From contig CP011020.1 in the NCBI GenBank assembly GCA_001023535.1, forward strand, positions 1,964,121 to 2,028,120: a stretch of 64,000 bases of DNA, in the 5' to 3' direction. Position 1 is the stretch's first letter. Every line of letters begins with the position of its first letter. Under the pieces are notes generated by a model. The model was not told the origin of the DNA, did not search any database, and saw only the letters and a program-made list of their open reading frames with translations. Made by a program: the position numbers and the translations under genes. Shown piece after piece: positions 34,569-43,767 of this stretch. The stretch is from Pseudomonas chlororaphis (lineage in GTDB: Bacteria; Pseudomonadota; Gammaproteobacteria; Pseudomonadales; Pseudomonadaceae).

Positions 34569-36449
34569 ATGAAACTGCGCCTGGCCCTCACCCTGTCCCT
34601 ACTGCCAACCCCCGACCTGCTGGCCGACACGTTCGAGCGCGAGCAGGCACTGAAGCTGCCCGACATCGTGATCAGCGCCAACCGCCAGGTCGAGGCGCGA
34701 AATGACAGCAGTGCCGCCAACACGGTCTTCACCCGCGACGACATCGAACACTTGCAGCCGGCCAGCGTCAGCGACCTGCTCAGTCACGTGCCGGGGGTGC
34801 AGGTCGCGCCGCTGGGTGGACGCGGCAGCCTGCCGGGGATCTACATTCGCGGCACCAAGTCGGCCCAGAGCCTGGTATTGGTGGACGGCCAGCGCATCGG
34901 CAACGCCACCTCCGGTGACAGCAACCTGCAACGGCTGAATATCAACCAGATCGAGCGAGTGGAAGTACTGCGGGGCTCGCGCTCGGTCCTCTATGGCGCC
35001 GATGCAGTGGGCGGGGTCATCCAGATCTTTACCCGTCGAGGCCATGAACAGGGCCTGCAACCGCGCCTGCACCTGGGCGTCGGCAGTCACCAGACCTGGG
35101 AGCGCAGCCTGGGGCTGTCCGGCGGCGATGAACAGACGCGCTTCAACCTCGGCGCCAGCCTGGACGAATCCGCCGGCACCAATCGGACCCACACCTCCTA
35201 CGCCAGCGACCGCGACGACGACGCCAACCGCAACCAGTCGCTGAGCCTGAGCCTGAGCCATGCGCTGGCAGACAACCTGGAAGTCGGGCTGAATCTGCTG
35301 GATAACCGCGGCAAGAGCGAATACGACAACCCGTTCGGCCGCTTTGACCCGGCGACGTTCGAATCACTGCCCCAGCAGCCGTACAGCGAGTTTGCCGTGA
35401 GCAGCTTCAGCAGCTACGTGGATGGACGCATCAACGACACCTGGAAATCCCGCCTCGAAGTGGGCCACAGCGAAAATCGAGAGAAGACCTTCGACAAGCT
35501 CAGCGATGTCCGCGAAGTGTTCAACACCTACCGCGACTCCGTGACCTGGCAGAACGACGTGACGCTGGATGAGCACAACAGCCTGATCGTGGGCGGCGAT
35601 TGGTACGAGGATCGGGTCAACAGCAGTACATCGTTCGACGAGGACAGTCGCTGGAACCGCGCCGCGTTTATCCAGCACCGCTATCAGGCCGAGGCGTTTT
35701 CCACCGAATTGGGCCTGCGACGCGACCAGAACCAGCAATTCGGCGGCCAGAACAGTTGGAGCGGCACCCTCACCCTGCCGGTTTCGCCGGGCAACGACCT
35801 GTTGCTGACCTACAGCGAAAGTTTTCGCGCGCCGACCTTCAACGACCTGTACTACCCGGACTACAGCAACCCGAACCTCACCCCCGAGACCGCCAAGAGC
35901 TACGAACTGCAATGGCGCAGCCAATTGGGCGAGGACACCCGCCTGGAGACCTCGCTGTATCGCACTGACCTCAAGGACGCGATCATTTTCGGCAGCCAGT
36001 CACGCCCGCAGAACGTCGCCTCGGCGCGGATCAACGGCGTCGAAATGGCTTTGATGCAGGATCTGTTCGGCTGGCAGGGCAACCTGGCCGTGGCCGTGAT
36101 CGATCCACGGGACAGGGACAGCGGCCACACCCTGGCCCGCCGCGCCCGCCGGACCCTGAGCCTGGATCTGGACCGTTCATTCGACCGACTGAGCCTCGGC
36201 GCGACCTGGCAAGCGGTGAGCAGCAGCTATGACGATGAGAACAACCGCCATGCGCTGGGTGGTTATGCCCTCCTGGGCTTGCGCAGCGGTTGGGCGCTGA
36301 GCCGGGAAGTGAAACTGGAGATGAAGGTGGATAACCTGCTGGACAAGGGTTACAGCCGGGCGCTGTATAGCCATGATGGGGCCCAGTATGGGTATCGGGA
36401 GGAAGGTCGGACGTGGTTGTTTGGGGTGACCTGGACACCGTCACTCTGA
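34569..36449 (+). CDS. btuB: BtuB-like TonB-dependent receptor
   Basis: A 626-aa outer-membrane receptor, probably for cobalamin. After the signal peptide a TonB box (LPDIVISANR near residue 30) is followed by the plug domain with VFTRDDIEHLQPASVSDLLSHVPGV. The C-terminal barrel has alternating strands and ends GRTWLFGVTWTPSL with an aromatic-rich terminus. ATG 34569 follows GATCGGAACACCC; a long frame running back through the REP was rejected. Assignment to B12 rests on resemblance to BtuB and the btuF gene lying convergently 127 bases beyond. No cobalamin riboswitch fits in the 34 bases between the REP and the start. Confidence 0.87.
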   Translation: MKLRLALTLSLLPTPDLLADTFEREQALKLPDIVISANRQVEARNDSSAANTVFTRDDIEHLQPASVSDLLSHVPGVQVAPLGGRGSLPGIYIRGTKSAQSLVLVDGQRIGNATSGDSNLQRLNINQIERVEVLRGSRSVLYGADAVGGVIQIFTRRGHEQGLQPRLHLGVGSHQTWERSLGLSGGDEQTRFNLGASLDESAGTNRTHTSYASDRDDDANRNQSLSLSLSHALADNLEVGLNLLDNRGKSEYDNPFGRFDPATFESLPQQPYSEFAVSSFSSYVDGRINDTWKSRLEVGHSENREKTFDKLSDVREVFNTYRDSVTWQNDVTLDEHNSLIVGGDWYEDRVNSSTSFDEDSRWNRAAFIQHRYQAEAFSTELGLRRDQNQQFGGQNSWSGTLTLPVSPGNDLLLTYSESFRAPTFNDLYYPDYSNPNLTPETAKSYELQWRSQLGEDTRLETSLYRTDLKDAIIFGSQSRPQNVASARINGVEMALMQDLFGWQGNLAVAVIDPRDRDSGHTLARRARRTLSLDLDRSFDRLSLGATWQAVSSSYDDENNRHALGGYALLGLRSGWALSREVKLEMKVDNLLDKGYSRALYSHDGAQYGYREEGRTWLFGVTWTPSL

Positions 36450-36478
36450 TCCAGAGCTTGTGGTGCCTGGACTGGCCT

Positions 36479-36560
36479 CTTCGCGGGCAAGCCCGCTCCC
36501 ACAGTTGATCGATGTTGTCGCTCAAGACGCGGTCAGCTGTGGAGCGAGCTGGCTCGCGAT
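36479..36560. repeat. REP-like inverted pair between btuB and btuF
   Basis: Right-type arm tcgcgggcaagcccgctcccaca at 36480-36503 faces a left-type arm tgtggagcgagctggctcgc at 36538-36558. It lies between convergent genes. Confidence 0.78.
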
Positions 36561-36575
36561 TGCAAGCGCCGCGGT

Positions 36576-37361
36576 CTATTTGTCCGGCGCAATCAATTCA
36601 CACAGCCGGGCCGTCGCCTCGATCATCTGCCCACTGGGCCGCTCCAGCCCCTTGTCGGTCACCCGCAGCAATCGCCCTTGCGCCACCGGCCAGGCTTTCC
36701 AGGCATCGAGCTGGGCCTGTTCCGTGGCCAGGATCGCCTGCGGCTTGCGCTGCAACACCGACTCCACGCTCACTTGCGGCGCCGGCAGGCTCAGGTCGGC
36801 GAACACATTGCGCGCGCCGCACACCGCCAGGGCATCGCTGATGATCTGGCCACCGCCCACGGTATAGAGCGGCCGGTCCCACACCTGATAGAACACCGGC
36901 AGCGGTGGCTCGCGCCGGTAGCGTTGGCGCAGGCCCTCCAGGCGCTCGCGCAACTGCGCCGCGCGTTGCATGCCCCGTTCCGGCCGGCCAAGCTGCGCGG
37001 CGATGGCTTCGATTTGCGTGATCAACTGGTCGAGGTCGTGGGGGTCGACCACATGGATGGCGATGCCCAGGCCCTTGAGCTGCTCGCGCTGGGCCGGTCC
37101 GACGCTGCCCGGCCAGAGCAGGAGCAGGTCGGGCTTGAGGCTGAGCAAGCGCTCCATGTCCAGTTGCCCGTAACGCCCTACCGAAGGCAGGTTTTCCAGC
37201 ACGGCGGGACGCTCACCGCCGTCCAGCACGCCCACCAGCAGGTCGGCGCAATCGAGCTCGACAACGATTTCCGATAACGAAGGCGCCAGGCTGACCACCC
37301 GTGGGGCCGCAACCGCCGAGGCACTGACGGCCAGCAGCACAACCGCCAGCCAGCGGTGCAT
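36576..37361 (-). CDS. btuF: BtuF-like cobalamin-binding periplasmic protein
   Basis: A 261-aa periplasmic solute-binding protein of the helical-backbone (cluster A-II) type. Signal peptide [19 protein letters not shown]; then RVVSLAPSLSEIVVELDCAD, the family start with a conserved Ser-Leu-Ala-Pro; YGQLDMERLLSLKPDLLLLW; and VFYQVWDRPLYTVGGGQII. The E. coli order has btuF near mtn; here it follows a small membrane protein and ribA on the same strand. The stop of the preceding gene overlaps its ATG by one base. The B12 ABC transporter btuCD is not in the window. Confidence 0.87.
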   Translation of the reverse strand: MHRWLAVVLLAVSASAVAAPRVVSLAPSLSEIVVELDCADLLVGVLDGGERPAVLENLPSVGRYGQLDMERLLSLKPDLLLLWPGSVGPAQREQLKGLGIAIHVVDPHDLDQLITQIEAIAAQLGRPERGMQRAAQLRERLEGLRQRYRREPPLPVFYQVWDRPLYTVGGGQIISDALAVCGARNVFADLSLPAPQVSVESVLQRKPQAILATEQAQLDAWKAWPVAQGRLLRVTDKGLERPSGQMIEATARLCELIAPDK

Positions 37362-37780
37362 CAGCCGAGTTGACGCGGGATGCGGTACAGGTAGAACAAC
37401 ACGGCCGTGGACAACGCCAGCAGCATCAACGGCACCGCTTCGAGGCCGACGAACACCGCCAGCGCACCGACCCAGGCCGGCAGCGCGGCGACCAGGAGCG
37501 CCGCACGCCGACGGGCGGCCAGGGTAATCCAGGCTTGGGGCTCATCCGCCGTGTCGAGGGCTTTCTGGGTGGCGATCAAGGCGTTCTTGTAGGGCCCGAA
37601 GAAACGCAGGCTGACAAACATCGACGCCACGCCCGCGATGAACAACGGCATCGCCAGCACCGGCAGGATCGCCTCGCCCTGGCCGAACACCGCGTTGATC
37701 ACGAACAGCGGCAGCAAGGCCAGCGCCAGGTACTGCCACCACGTGACGGACAGCCGCCGCCGGACCTGACCACGCGTCAC
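37361..37780 (-). CDS. Small polytopic membrane protein of unknown function
   Basis: A 139-aa protein with four hydrophobic spans in two pairs (about residues 15-33, 38-58, 90-108, 112-132). No family is recognised. The loop between the second and third spans is [26 protein letters not shown]. It overlaps ribA by four bases upstream and btuF by one base downstream, so it is co-translated with both. A role in cobalamin or riboflavin handling is possible only from position. Confidence 0.72.
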   Translation of the reverse strand: MTRGQVRRRLSVTWWQYLALALLPLFVINAVFGQGEAILPVLAMPLFIAGVASMFVSLRFFGPYKNALIATQKALDTADEPQAWITLAARRRAALLVAALPAWVGALAVFVGLEAVPLMLLALSTAVLFYLYRIPRQLG

Positions 37781-38394
37781 GCCCGGTCGACCTCGCCCTG
37801 GTGCTCGTTGCCCATCATGTGGTCGAGCTTGCTGGCCTTGGTCGCCAGGTAGAGCTTGTTGTGGGGATTATGACCGGTGTGCAGCGGCACGCGCTCGGCC
37901 ACTACGATGCCCATGTCGGTCAACGCCTTGACCTTGCGCGGGTTGTTGGTCATCAACCGCAAGGACGTGACCCCCAGGTGCTCGAGCATCGGCTGGCAGA
38001 TGCTGTAGTCGCGCATGTCGGCGGCAAAGCCGAGGCGCTCGTTGGCCTCGACGGTGTCCGCGCCGCCATCTTGCAACTCATAGGCGCGAATCTTGTTCAG
38101 CAGGCCAATGCCCCGGCCTTCCTGGCGCAGGTACAGCAATACGCCCCGGCCTTCGCGGGCAATCGCCTGCAAGGCCGCTTCGAGTTGCGAACCGCAATCG
38201 CAGCGCTGGCTGAACAAGGCATCGCCCGTCAGGCATTCGGAATGCAGACGGCCAAGCACCGGTGCGCCGTCGGCGAAATCACCCAGGCTCAGCACGACGT
38301 GCTCGCGGCCGGTGGCTTCATCGAGAAAACCATGCATGGTGAATTGCGCAAAGGGCGTTGGCAGCTTGGAGGCGGCAACAAAAACGACAGGCAC
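37777..38394 (-). CDS. ribA: GTP cyclohydrolase II
   Basis: A 205-aa zinc enzyme that opens GTP in the first step of riboflavin synthesis. The zinc-binding cysteines are in [20 protein letters not shown], the catalytic arginine region in [20 protein letters not shown], and the GTP-handling stretch in [16 protein letters not shown]. This intact stand-alone enzyme matters because the RibBA at 41.9-43.0 kb has a C-terminal RibA domain that lacks these motifs. A -10-like TACAAT lies upstream at 38438-38443. Confidence 0.97.
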   Translation of the reverse strand: MPVVFVAASKLPTPFAQFTMHGFLDEATGREHVVLSLGDFADGAPVLGRLHSECLTGDALFSQRCDCGSQLEAALQAIAREGRGVLLYLRQEGRGIGLLNKIRAYELQDGGADTVEANERLGFAADMRDYSICQPMLEHLGVTSLRLMTNNPRKVKALTDMGIVVAERVPLHTGHNPHNKLYLATKASKLDHMMGNEHQGEVDRA

Positions 38395-38437
38395 CGGTGT
38401 GCTCCTGATCTAGTACTGGAGTTTCGCAGAGGCGGGC

Positions 38438-38443
38438 ATTGTA
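38438..38443 (-). promoter_or_regulatory. -10 hexamer for ribA
   Basis: On the minus strand the region reads ctgttacaatgcccgcctc, containing TACAAT 44 bases before the ribA start. No matching -35 is seen, so this is a weak call. Confidence 0.35.
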
Positions 38444-38503
38444 ACAGCACGTCAAGACAGACGCTTAGGCTGAATTGTCGGCCATAACCATCGAAAAGTT
38501 TGA

Positions 38504-39262
38504 TTACGGCTTCGGTGGATTGCCATTCTCGTCGAACGGATAGGGTTGTTTCCAACGCTCGAAGATCGGTTTCAACTTGCCGCTCTTGACCAATACCTCC
38601 ATGCGCCGGTCGAACAGCGCGCGCAAGGCCCGGCCGTTCTCGTTGTTGGCAAACCCCAGGTAGAGCGGCAGGTTGATCAACGGCGAGAGCTTGTACTGCT
38701 GGGGATTGTCGGCCTTGGCGAGCACCTGCTGGATCTCCATCAGCGCATCGATATAGAAATCGGCACGATCATGGGCAAGCATCGGCAAGATCCCCACCGC
38801 CCGGTGAATTTCGTTGTAACGCCGGATGTTGGGCAGGTAGCTGTTGTATTCGTAGCCACGCATCCACACCAGCCGGTAGTTACCGACGGTGGTCAGCGTC
38901 GGGGACGGCTTGGAAGCCAGCCCCAGGGCATAGATGTGATCGACGTCGTAGTGCCAGTGAGGGTAGAGCAGGCCTTCGGTTTCATCGCGGTAGGCGCCCA
39001 CCTGTGCGTCGACTTCGCCGCGCTGCACCAACCCGATGGAGCGGGTGTACGGCACGCTGCGGATCTCCAGCTTGACGCCTTCAGGCTCGAACACCTCGCG
39101 CAGGATGTCCCAGGCCATGCCCTGGCCATCGGCCTGGGTGTAATTGGCCCACTCCTCGCTGGCCGCGCGGATCTTGCCCGGCAGCGGCGCCGGGTCGGCC
39201 GCCCGCACGCCGAGGCAGGCCCCCAGACACAGCAACAGCAGTAGTGCGCGGCTGACGCCCAT
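38504..39262 (-). CDS. Periplasmic solute-binding protein, amino-acid type (SBP family 3)
   Basis: A 252-aa exported protein with signal MGVSRALLLLLCLGACLGVRAA. The two-lobed family 3 fold is indicated by the segments GMAWDILREVFEPEGVKLEI (lobe 1), GEVDAQVGAYRDETEG (the R-x-D-type ligand-binding residue region), and ALFDRRMEVLVKSGKLKPIFERW at the C-terminus. No permease or ATPase gene is next to it, so it may be an orphan sensor-type binding protein. The start was placed at ATG 39262; the 73 codons upstream in frame overlap pgpA and were rejected. Ligand unknown. Confidence 0.85.
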   Translation of the reverse strand: MGVSRALLLLLCLGACLGVRAADPAPLPGKIRAASEEWANYTQADGQGMAWDILREVFEPEGVKLEIRSVPYTRSIGLVQRGEVDAQVGAYRDETEGLLYPHWHYDVDHIYALGLASKPSPTLTTVGNYRLVWMRGYEYNSYLPNIRRYNEIHRAVGILPMLAHDRADFYIDALMEIQQVLAKADNPQQYKLSPLINLPLYLGFANNENGRALRALFDRRMEVLVKSGKLKPIFERWKQPYPFDENGNPPKP

Positions 39263-39273
39263 TCCTGGCTCCC

Positions 39274-39777
39274 TCAGGTGAAACACCACACCAATCCTTG
39301 CATTGCCAGCCAGGCAAAGACCCCGGCCAGGACATCGTCGAGCATGATACCGACGCCTCCGTGAACATGCCGGTCGATCCAGCGGATCGGCCATGGCTTG
39401 AGGATATCGAAGAAGCGAAACACCAGGAAACCCATTACCAGCCAGTACCAGCCTTCCGGCACCAGCCAGAGGGTGATCCACATGCCGACCATTTCGTCCC
39501 AGACGATGCCTTCATGATCGTGCACCCGCAGGTCATCCGCCACTTTGCCACAGAGCCAGAAGCCAAACAGCATGGTGAGGCCCAGCATCAGCCAGTAGCC
39601 CCAGTCCGGCAACATCTGCCACAACGGTATGAAGGGTAGCGCAACCAGCGAGCCCCAGGTGCCCGGCGCTTTAGGCAAGGTTCCCGAACCGAAGCCGAAG
39701 GCCATGAAATGCCAGGGATTGCGCCAGACCGAGGGCGGAACGAACTCCGCCGGGACCTGGTTGGGATGATCTGTCAC
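39274..39777 (-). CDS. pgpA: Phosphatidylglycerophosphatase A
   Basis: A 167-aa inner-membrane phosphatase that converts phosphatidylglycerophosphate to phosphatidylglycerol. Hallmarks are LPKAPGTWGSLVALP near the N-terminus, and DEMVGMWITL and DIKPWPIRWIDRHVHGGVG-like sequence (seen as ILKPWPIRWID). Spans flank these. It overlaps the end of thiL by four bases. The thiL-pgpA pair is a standard neighbour order. It is followed by the solute-binding protein after 11 bases. Confidence 0.96.
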   Translation of the reverse strand: MTDHPNQVPAEFVPPSVWRNPWHFMAFGFGSGTLPKAPGTWGSLVALPFIPLWQMLPDWGYWLMLGLTMLFGFWLCGKVADDLRVHDHEGIVWDEMVGMWITLWLVPEGWYWLVMGFLVFRFFDILKPWPIRWIDRHVHGGVGIMLDDVLAGVFAWLAMQGLVWCFT

Positions 39778-40739
39778 GGTGTCTCCCGAAAATGTTGGTA
39801 GCCCCGGATGTGCGGGGTGATGTCCTGTCCATGGCGATCGACCAGCGTCACGCCCTCGCCTGCCGCTACGCGACCGATCACATGGATCGGCCTGCCTTCG
39901 GCTTGCAGCGCCGGCAACCCGGCCGGCGGCAAGGTAAACAGCAACACGTAATCGTCGCCACCACTCAGGGCCGCATCCGTCGCGCCCGGCATGCCAAGGA
40001 ACGCCACTAAAGCCTTGGACAACGGCAGGCGGTCCCGTTCAACCTCAATGGCCACGGCGGATGCCTGGGCAATATGCCCGCAATCGGCCAGCAGGCCATC
40101 GGAAATATCCATTGCCGCGCGGGCCTTGCCCCGCAGCGCCAGGCCCAGGTCGATCTGCGGCCGGGGCGACCAGTAGTGTGCCAGCAGGGAGTCGGCGACA
40201 GCGGTTTCGGCGATGCGCTGGCCAAGCACCAGCGGCAAGGCGCCAGCAGCATTGCCCAACTCGCCGCCGACGCAGAGCAGATCGCCAGGTTGCGCGCCGC
40301 CACGGGTCAGGGCCTGGCCGGCAGGCACTCGGCCAAACACCGTCAGGGTCAGGCTCAACGGCCCTCGCGTGGTGTCACCGCCCACCAGCGTCACGCCACA
40401 AGCCTGGGCCATCTGGTTCAAGCCGCGGGCATAGGCCAGCAGCCAATCGGCGGTCACCGTCGGCAGGGTCAGGGCAAGGGTAAAGGCAACCGGAGTGGCG
40501 CCCATGGCGGCCAGGTCGCTGACCGCAACGGCCAGCGAGCGCTGGCCGAGCAGGAACGGATCGCAGGGATCAGGGAAGTGCACACCGGCCACGAGGGTGT
40601 CGGTGGACACCGCCAGTTGCTCCCCAACAGGCACAGCCAGCAAGGCGCAGTCGTCGCCGATCCCCAGCGCAACGCCCTCGCCGCCCTGCGCACAAGGCGC
40701 GGCGGCGAAGTAATTACGGATCAGCTCAAATTCGCCCAT
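39774..40739 (-). CDS. thiL: Thiamine-monophosphate kinase
   Basis: A 321-aa ATP-dependent kinase making thiamine diphosphate from thiamine monophosphate, the last step of the cofactor pathway. Features are the N-terminal EFELIRNYF, GIGDDCALL with metal-binding aspartates, SVAVSDLAAMGA, and the glycine-rich AAMDISDGLLADCGHI. It starts 18 bases after nusB. Dxs in this window depends on thiamine diphosphate, but that link is metabolic, not regulatory. Confidence 0.97.
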   Translation of the reverse strand: MGEFELIRNYFAAAPCAQGGEGVALGIGDDCALLAVPVGEQLAVSTDTLVAGVHFPDPCDPFLLGQRSLAVAVSDLAAMGATPVAFTLALTLPTVTADWLLAYARGLNQMAQACGVTLVGGDTTRGPLSLTLTVFGRVPAGQALTRGGAQPGDLLCVGGELGNAAGALPLVLGQRIAETAVADSLLAHYWSPRPQIDLGLALRGKARAAMDISDGLLADCGHIAQASAVAIEVERDRLPLSKALVAFLGMPGATDAALSGGDDYVLLFTLPPAGLPALQAEGRPIHVIGRVAAGEGVTLVDRHGQDITPHIRGYQHFRETP

Positions 40740-40757
40740 AGCCGCCGCAAGCGCCGT

Positions 40758-41258
40758 TCAGCGCTTGAACGCCTTCACTTCAGCTTCACGCAGGCGAGGG
40801 GCCAGCTTGTCGAGGACACCGTTGACGAACTTGTGGCCGTCGGTGGAACCGAAGACCTTCGCCAGCTCGATACCCTCGTTGATCACCACGCGGTACGGAA
40901 CGTCGACGCGCTTGAGCAGTTCCCAGGTGGACAGGCGCAAGACCGCCAGTTCAACCGGGTCCAGCTCTTCGATGGTCAGGTCCAGGCACGGCGCAAGCGC
41001 GGTGTCGATTTCGGTCTTGAACTGCGGAACCCCGTGAAGGATTTCGCGGAAGTAGGCGCCGTCGACATCACTGAAATCGTTATCGACCCGGAACTGCGCT
41101 TCGATCTCGTTCAACGATTGCTTGGCCATGTGCCATTGATAAAGTGCCTGGGTCGCGAGCTGACGGGCTTCGCGGCGCTTGGCGCTTTTCGACGGTTTGC
41201 CGGCATCGGCGGGCTTGGGATCGCGCGGGTTGAAACGATCGCTTTCGTCGCTAATCAC
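40758..41258 (-). CDS. nusB: Transcription antitermination factor NusB
   Basis: A 166-aa all-helical RNA-binding protein that with NusE promotes antitermination at rrn operons. Family segments are [33 protein letters not shown] and [23 protein letters not shown], and [21 protein letters not shown]. The start is GTG (41258), overlapping the ribH stop in a GTGA junction. The ribH-nusB-thiL order is conserved. Confidence 0.96.
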   Translation of the reverse strand: MISDESDRFNPRDPKPADAGKPSKSAKRREARQLATQALYQWHMAKQSLNEIEAQFRVDNDFSDVDGAYFREILHGVPQFKTEIDTALAPCLDLTIEELDPVELAVLRLSTWELLKRVDVPYRVVINEGIELAKVFGSTDGHKFVNGVLDKLAPRLREAEVKAFKR

Positions 41259-41731
41259 TTGGCCTCCAACTGCGCCAGCAGGCTGACCATTTCCAGGGCG
41301 GACAGGGCCGCTTCGGCACCTTTGTTACCGGCCTTGGTGCCGGAACGCTCGATGGCTTGCTCGATGGAATCAACGGTCAGCACGCCGAAGGCGACGGGTA
41401 CGCCGAACTCCATGGACACCTGGGCCAGGCCCTTGGTGCACTCGCCGGCCACGTATTCGAAGTGCGGGGTACCGCCACGAATGACCGCGCCCAGGGCGAT
41501 GATCGCCGCGTATTCGCCTTTTTGCGCGACTTTCTGCGCAACCAGCGGAATTTCGAAGGCGCCAGGCGCACGGATGATGGTGATGTCGCTTTCGCTCACG
41601 CCATGGCGAACCAGGGCATCGACCGCACCGCCAACCAGGCTCTCGACCACGAAACTGTTGAAACGGCCGACTACCAGAGCATAGCGGCCTTTAGGGGCGA
41701 TGAAGGTACCTTCGATGGTCTTCAGGGTCAT
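41255..41731 (-). CDS. ribH: 6,7-dimethyl-8-ribityllumazine synthase
   Basis: A 158-aa enzyme of riboflavin synthesis that condenses aminoribitylaminouracil with dihydroxybutanone phosphate to give lumazine. Visible segments are [38 protein letters not shown], and [21 protein letters not shown], with the catalytic His. It overlaps nusB by four bases. It is separated from ribBA by a REP pair. In some nomenclatures the gene is called ribE. Confidence 0.97.
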   Translation of the reverse strand: MTLKTIEGTFIAPKGRYALVVGRFNSFVVESLVGGAVDALVRHGVSESDITIIRAPGAFEIPLVAQKVAQKGEYAAIIALGAVIRGGTPHFEYVAGECTKGLAQVSMEFGVPVAFGVLTVDSIEQAIERSGTKAGNKGAEAALSALEMVSLLAQLEAK

Positions 41732-41830
41732 TCGTCAGATCTCTTAAAGAGCCAGAGCGCGTTCTTTACGCGCTCTTTCAGTGATATTAGCCACGAATAC
41801 AAAGCCTCAACGCAGCGAAGTGTAAACCTT

Positions 41831-41920
41831 TGTGGGAGCGGGCTTGCCCGCGAAAGCGATGGAACCTTCAACATTGATGTCGACTGACACATCGCCTTCG
41901 CGGGCAAGCCCGCTCCCACA
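41831..41920. repeat. REP inverted pair inside the riboflavin operon
   Basis: Left arm tgtgggagcgggcttgcccg, right arm ending cgggcaagcccgctcccaca. It lies between ribBA and ribH, which are on the same strand, so it could attenuate or stabilise the transcript. Confidence 0.9.
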
Positions 41921-41947
41921 AGGGCCCCCTTCACTGAACAAGGGCCA

Positions 41948-43039
41948 TTATTCGGAGGGCACGTATTCTACAACTTCCAGATCGAAACCGGATATCGCAT
42001 TAAATTTCATCGGTGCGCTCATCAGGCGCATTTTACGCACGCCCAGGTCGCGAAGGATCTGCGAACCGGCGCCGACGATGCTGTAGGTGGTCGGCTTTTT
42101 CACCGCCGCCTGGTCGCCGGTCTCGCGGATGTGCGCCAGCAGCACATCGCCATCGAGCGGATGCCCGAGCAGCAGGACCACGCCACTGCCGGCCTCGGCC
42201 ACCGCCGCCATGGCGGCCCGCAGGCTCCAGCGGCCGGGCTGCTTGACCATCAGCAGGTCGCGCAGCGGGTCCATGTTATGCACCCGCACCAGGGTCGGTT
42301 CGTCGGCGCACACGGTGCCCAGGGTCAGCGCCATGTGCACGTCGCCTTCCACCGAATCACGGTAGGTCACCAGGTTGAACTGGCCCAACTCGCTGTCCAG
42401 GGGCTGCTCGGCAATCCGCTGAACGGTACGTTCGTGGATCATCCGGTAGTGGATCAGGTCGGCGATGGTGCCGATCTTGATGCCGTGCTCGGCGGCGAAC
42501 GCTTCCAGCTCCGCGCGACGGGACATGGTGCCGTCATCGTTCATCACTTCGCAGATCACACCGCTGGGCTCGAAACCGGCCATGCGCGCCAGGTCGCAAG
42601 CCGCCTCGGTGTGACCGGCGCGGGCCAGGGTGCCACCAGCCTGGGCCATCAGCGGGAAGATGTGGCCAGGGCTGACGATGTCTTCGGCCTTGGCGTCTCT
42701 CGCGGCGGCCGCCTGCACGGTGCGCGCCCGGTCCGCGGCGGAGATACCGGTGGTCACGCCCTCGGCGGCCTCGATGGACACGGTGAACTTGGTGCCGAAG
42801 CCGGAACCGTTGCGCGGCGCCATCAGCGGCAGCTTCAGCAGTTCGCAGCGCTCGCGGGTCATCGGCATGCAGATCAGGCCGCGGGCGTGCTTGGCCATGA
42901 AGTTGATGTGCTCGGCCTTGCAGCACTCGGCGGCCATGATCAGGTCGCCTTCGTTCTCGCGGTCTTCGTCATCCATGAGGATGACCATCTTGCCTTGGCG
43001 GATGTCTTCGACCAGTTCTTCGATGCTATTGAGCGCCAC
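41948..43039 (-). CDS. ribBA: 3,4-dihydroxy-2-butanone-4-phosphate synthase with degenerate GTP cyclohydrolase II domain
   Basis: A 363-aa protein. The RibB half has DDEDRENEGDLIMAAE, HIFPLMAQAGGTLARAGHTEAA and other catalytic features. The C-terminal half aligns to GTP cyclohydrolase II but lacks the zinc cysteine cluster and the RQEGRGIGL loop, so it is probably catalytically dead. Such proteins have been called RibBX in the literature as I recall. The start is GTG 43039 after AAGGGGGTGCCGC. A separate intact ribA is present at 37.8 kb, which fills the missing activity. Confidence 0.93.
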   Translation of the reverse strand: MALNSIEELVEDIRQGKMVILMDDEDRENEGDLIMAAECCKAEHINFMAKHARGLICMPMTRERCELLKLPLMAPRNGSGFGTKFTVSIEAAEGVTTGISAADRARTVQAAAARDAKAEDIVSPGHIFPLMAQAGGTLARAGHTEAACDLARMAGFEPSGVICEVMNDDGTMSRRAELEAFAAEHGIKIGTIADLIHYRMIHERTVQRIAEQPLDSELGQFNLVTYRDSVEGDVHMALTLGTVCADEPTLVRVHNMDPLRDLLMVKQPGRWSLRAAMAAVAEAGSGVVLLLGHPLDGDVLLAHIRETGDQAAVKKPTTYSIVGAGSQILRDLGVRKMRLMSAPMKFNAISGFDLEVVEYVPSE

Positions 43040-43055
43040 GCGGCACCCCCTTGGG

Positions 43056-43721
43056 TCAGGATTTGAGGTAGCCGTTGGCGGCCAGGAAACTTTCGGTGAT
43101 ATTGCCGCCGGATGCAGGCTCCGCGGCCTTGTCACCGAGCAGCAGGCGCTCCAGGTAACGGGCCAGCAGGTCGACCTCCAGGTTGACCCGGCGACCCGGC
43201 CGATACGAGGCCATGATGGTTTCGCTCAAGGTGTGCGGAATGATCGTCAGCAGGAACTCGGCACCGTCCACGGCATTGACCGTCAGGCTGGTGCCATCGA
43301 CGGTGATCGAGCCTTTATGGGCGATGTACTTGGCCAGCTCCTTCGGCGCGCGGATACGAAACTCCACGGCCCGTGCATTATCGGTACGCGAAACCACCTC
43401 GCCGACGCCGTCCACGTGGCCGCTGACCAGGTGGCCGCCCAGGCGGGTAGTGGGAGTCAGGGCTTTTTCCAGGTTGACCGGGCTGCCGCTCTTGAGGTCG
43501 TTCATCGCGGTGCAGTCGAGGGTTTCGCGGCTGACGTCTGCCAAAAAGCCATTGCCCGGCAGCTCGACGGCCGTCAGGCACACGCCATTGACCGCAATGC
43601 TGTCGCCCAGCTTGACGTCGCTCAGGTCGAGCTTGCCGGTTTCGACGTAGACCCGCACGTCCCCGCCCTTGGGAGTGAGTGCACGGATGCTGCCGATGGA
43701 TTCGATGATGCCGGTAAACAT
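43056..43721 (-). CDS. ribC: Riboflavin synthase, alpha chain
   Basis: A 221-aa enzyme that dismutates two lumazines to riboflavin. Two homologous barrels are visible: the first starts MFTGIIESIGSI and contains GDSIAVNGVCLTA, the second contains GHLVSGHVDGVG and GSITVDGTSLTV. It starts at ATG 43721 behind CGAGGAGGACTCC. It is followed after 16 bases by ribBA. In E. coli nomenclature this is ribC, in others ribE. Confidence 0.97.
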   Translation of the reverse strand: MFTGIIESIGSIRALTPKGGDVRVYVETGKLDLSDVKLGDSIAVNGVCLTAVELPGNGFLADVSRETLDCTAMNDLKSGSPVNLEKALTPTTRLGGHLVSGHVDGVGEVVSRTDNARAVEFRIRAPKELAKYIAHKGSITVDGTSLTVNAVDGAEFLLTIIPHTLSETIMASYRPGRRVNLEVDLLARYLERLLLGDKAAEPASGGNITESFLAANGYLKS

Positions 43722-43767
43722 GGAGTCCTCCTCGAGAACAGGCCGCCGCTTGCGCGAAAGCCGGGAA

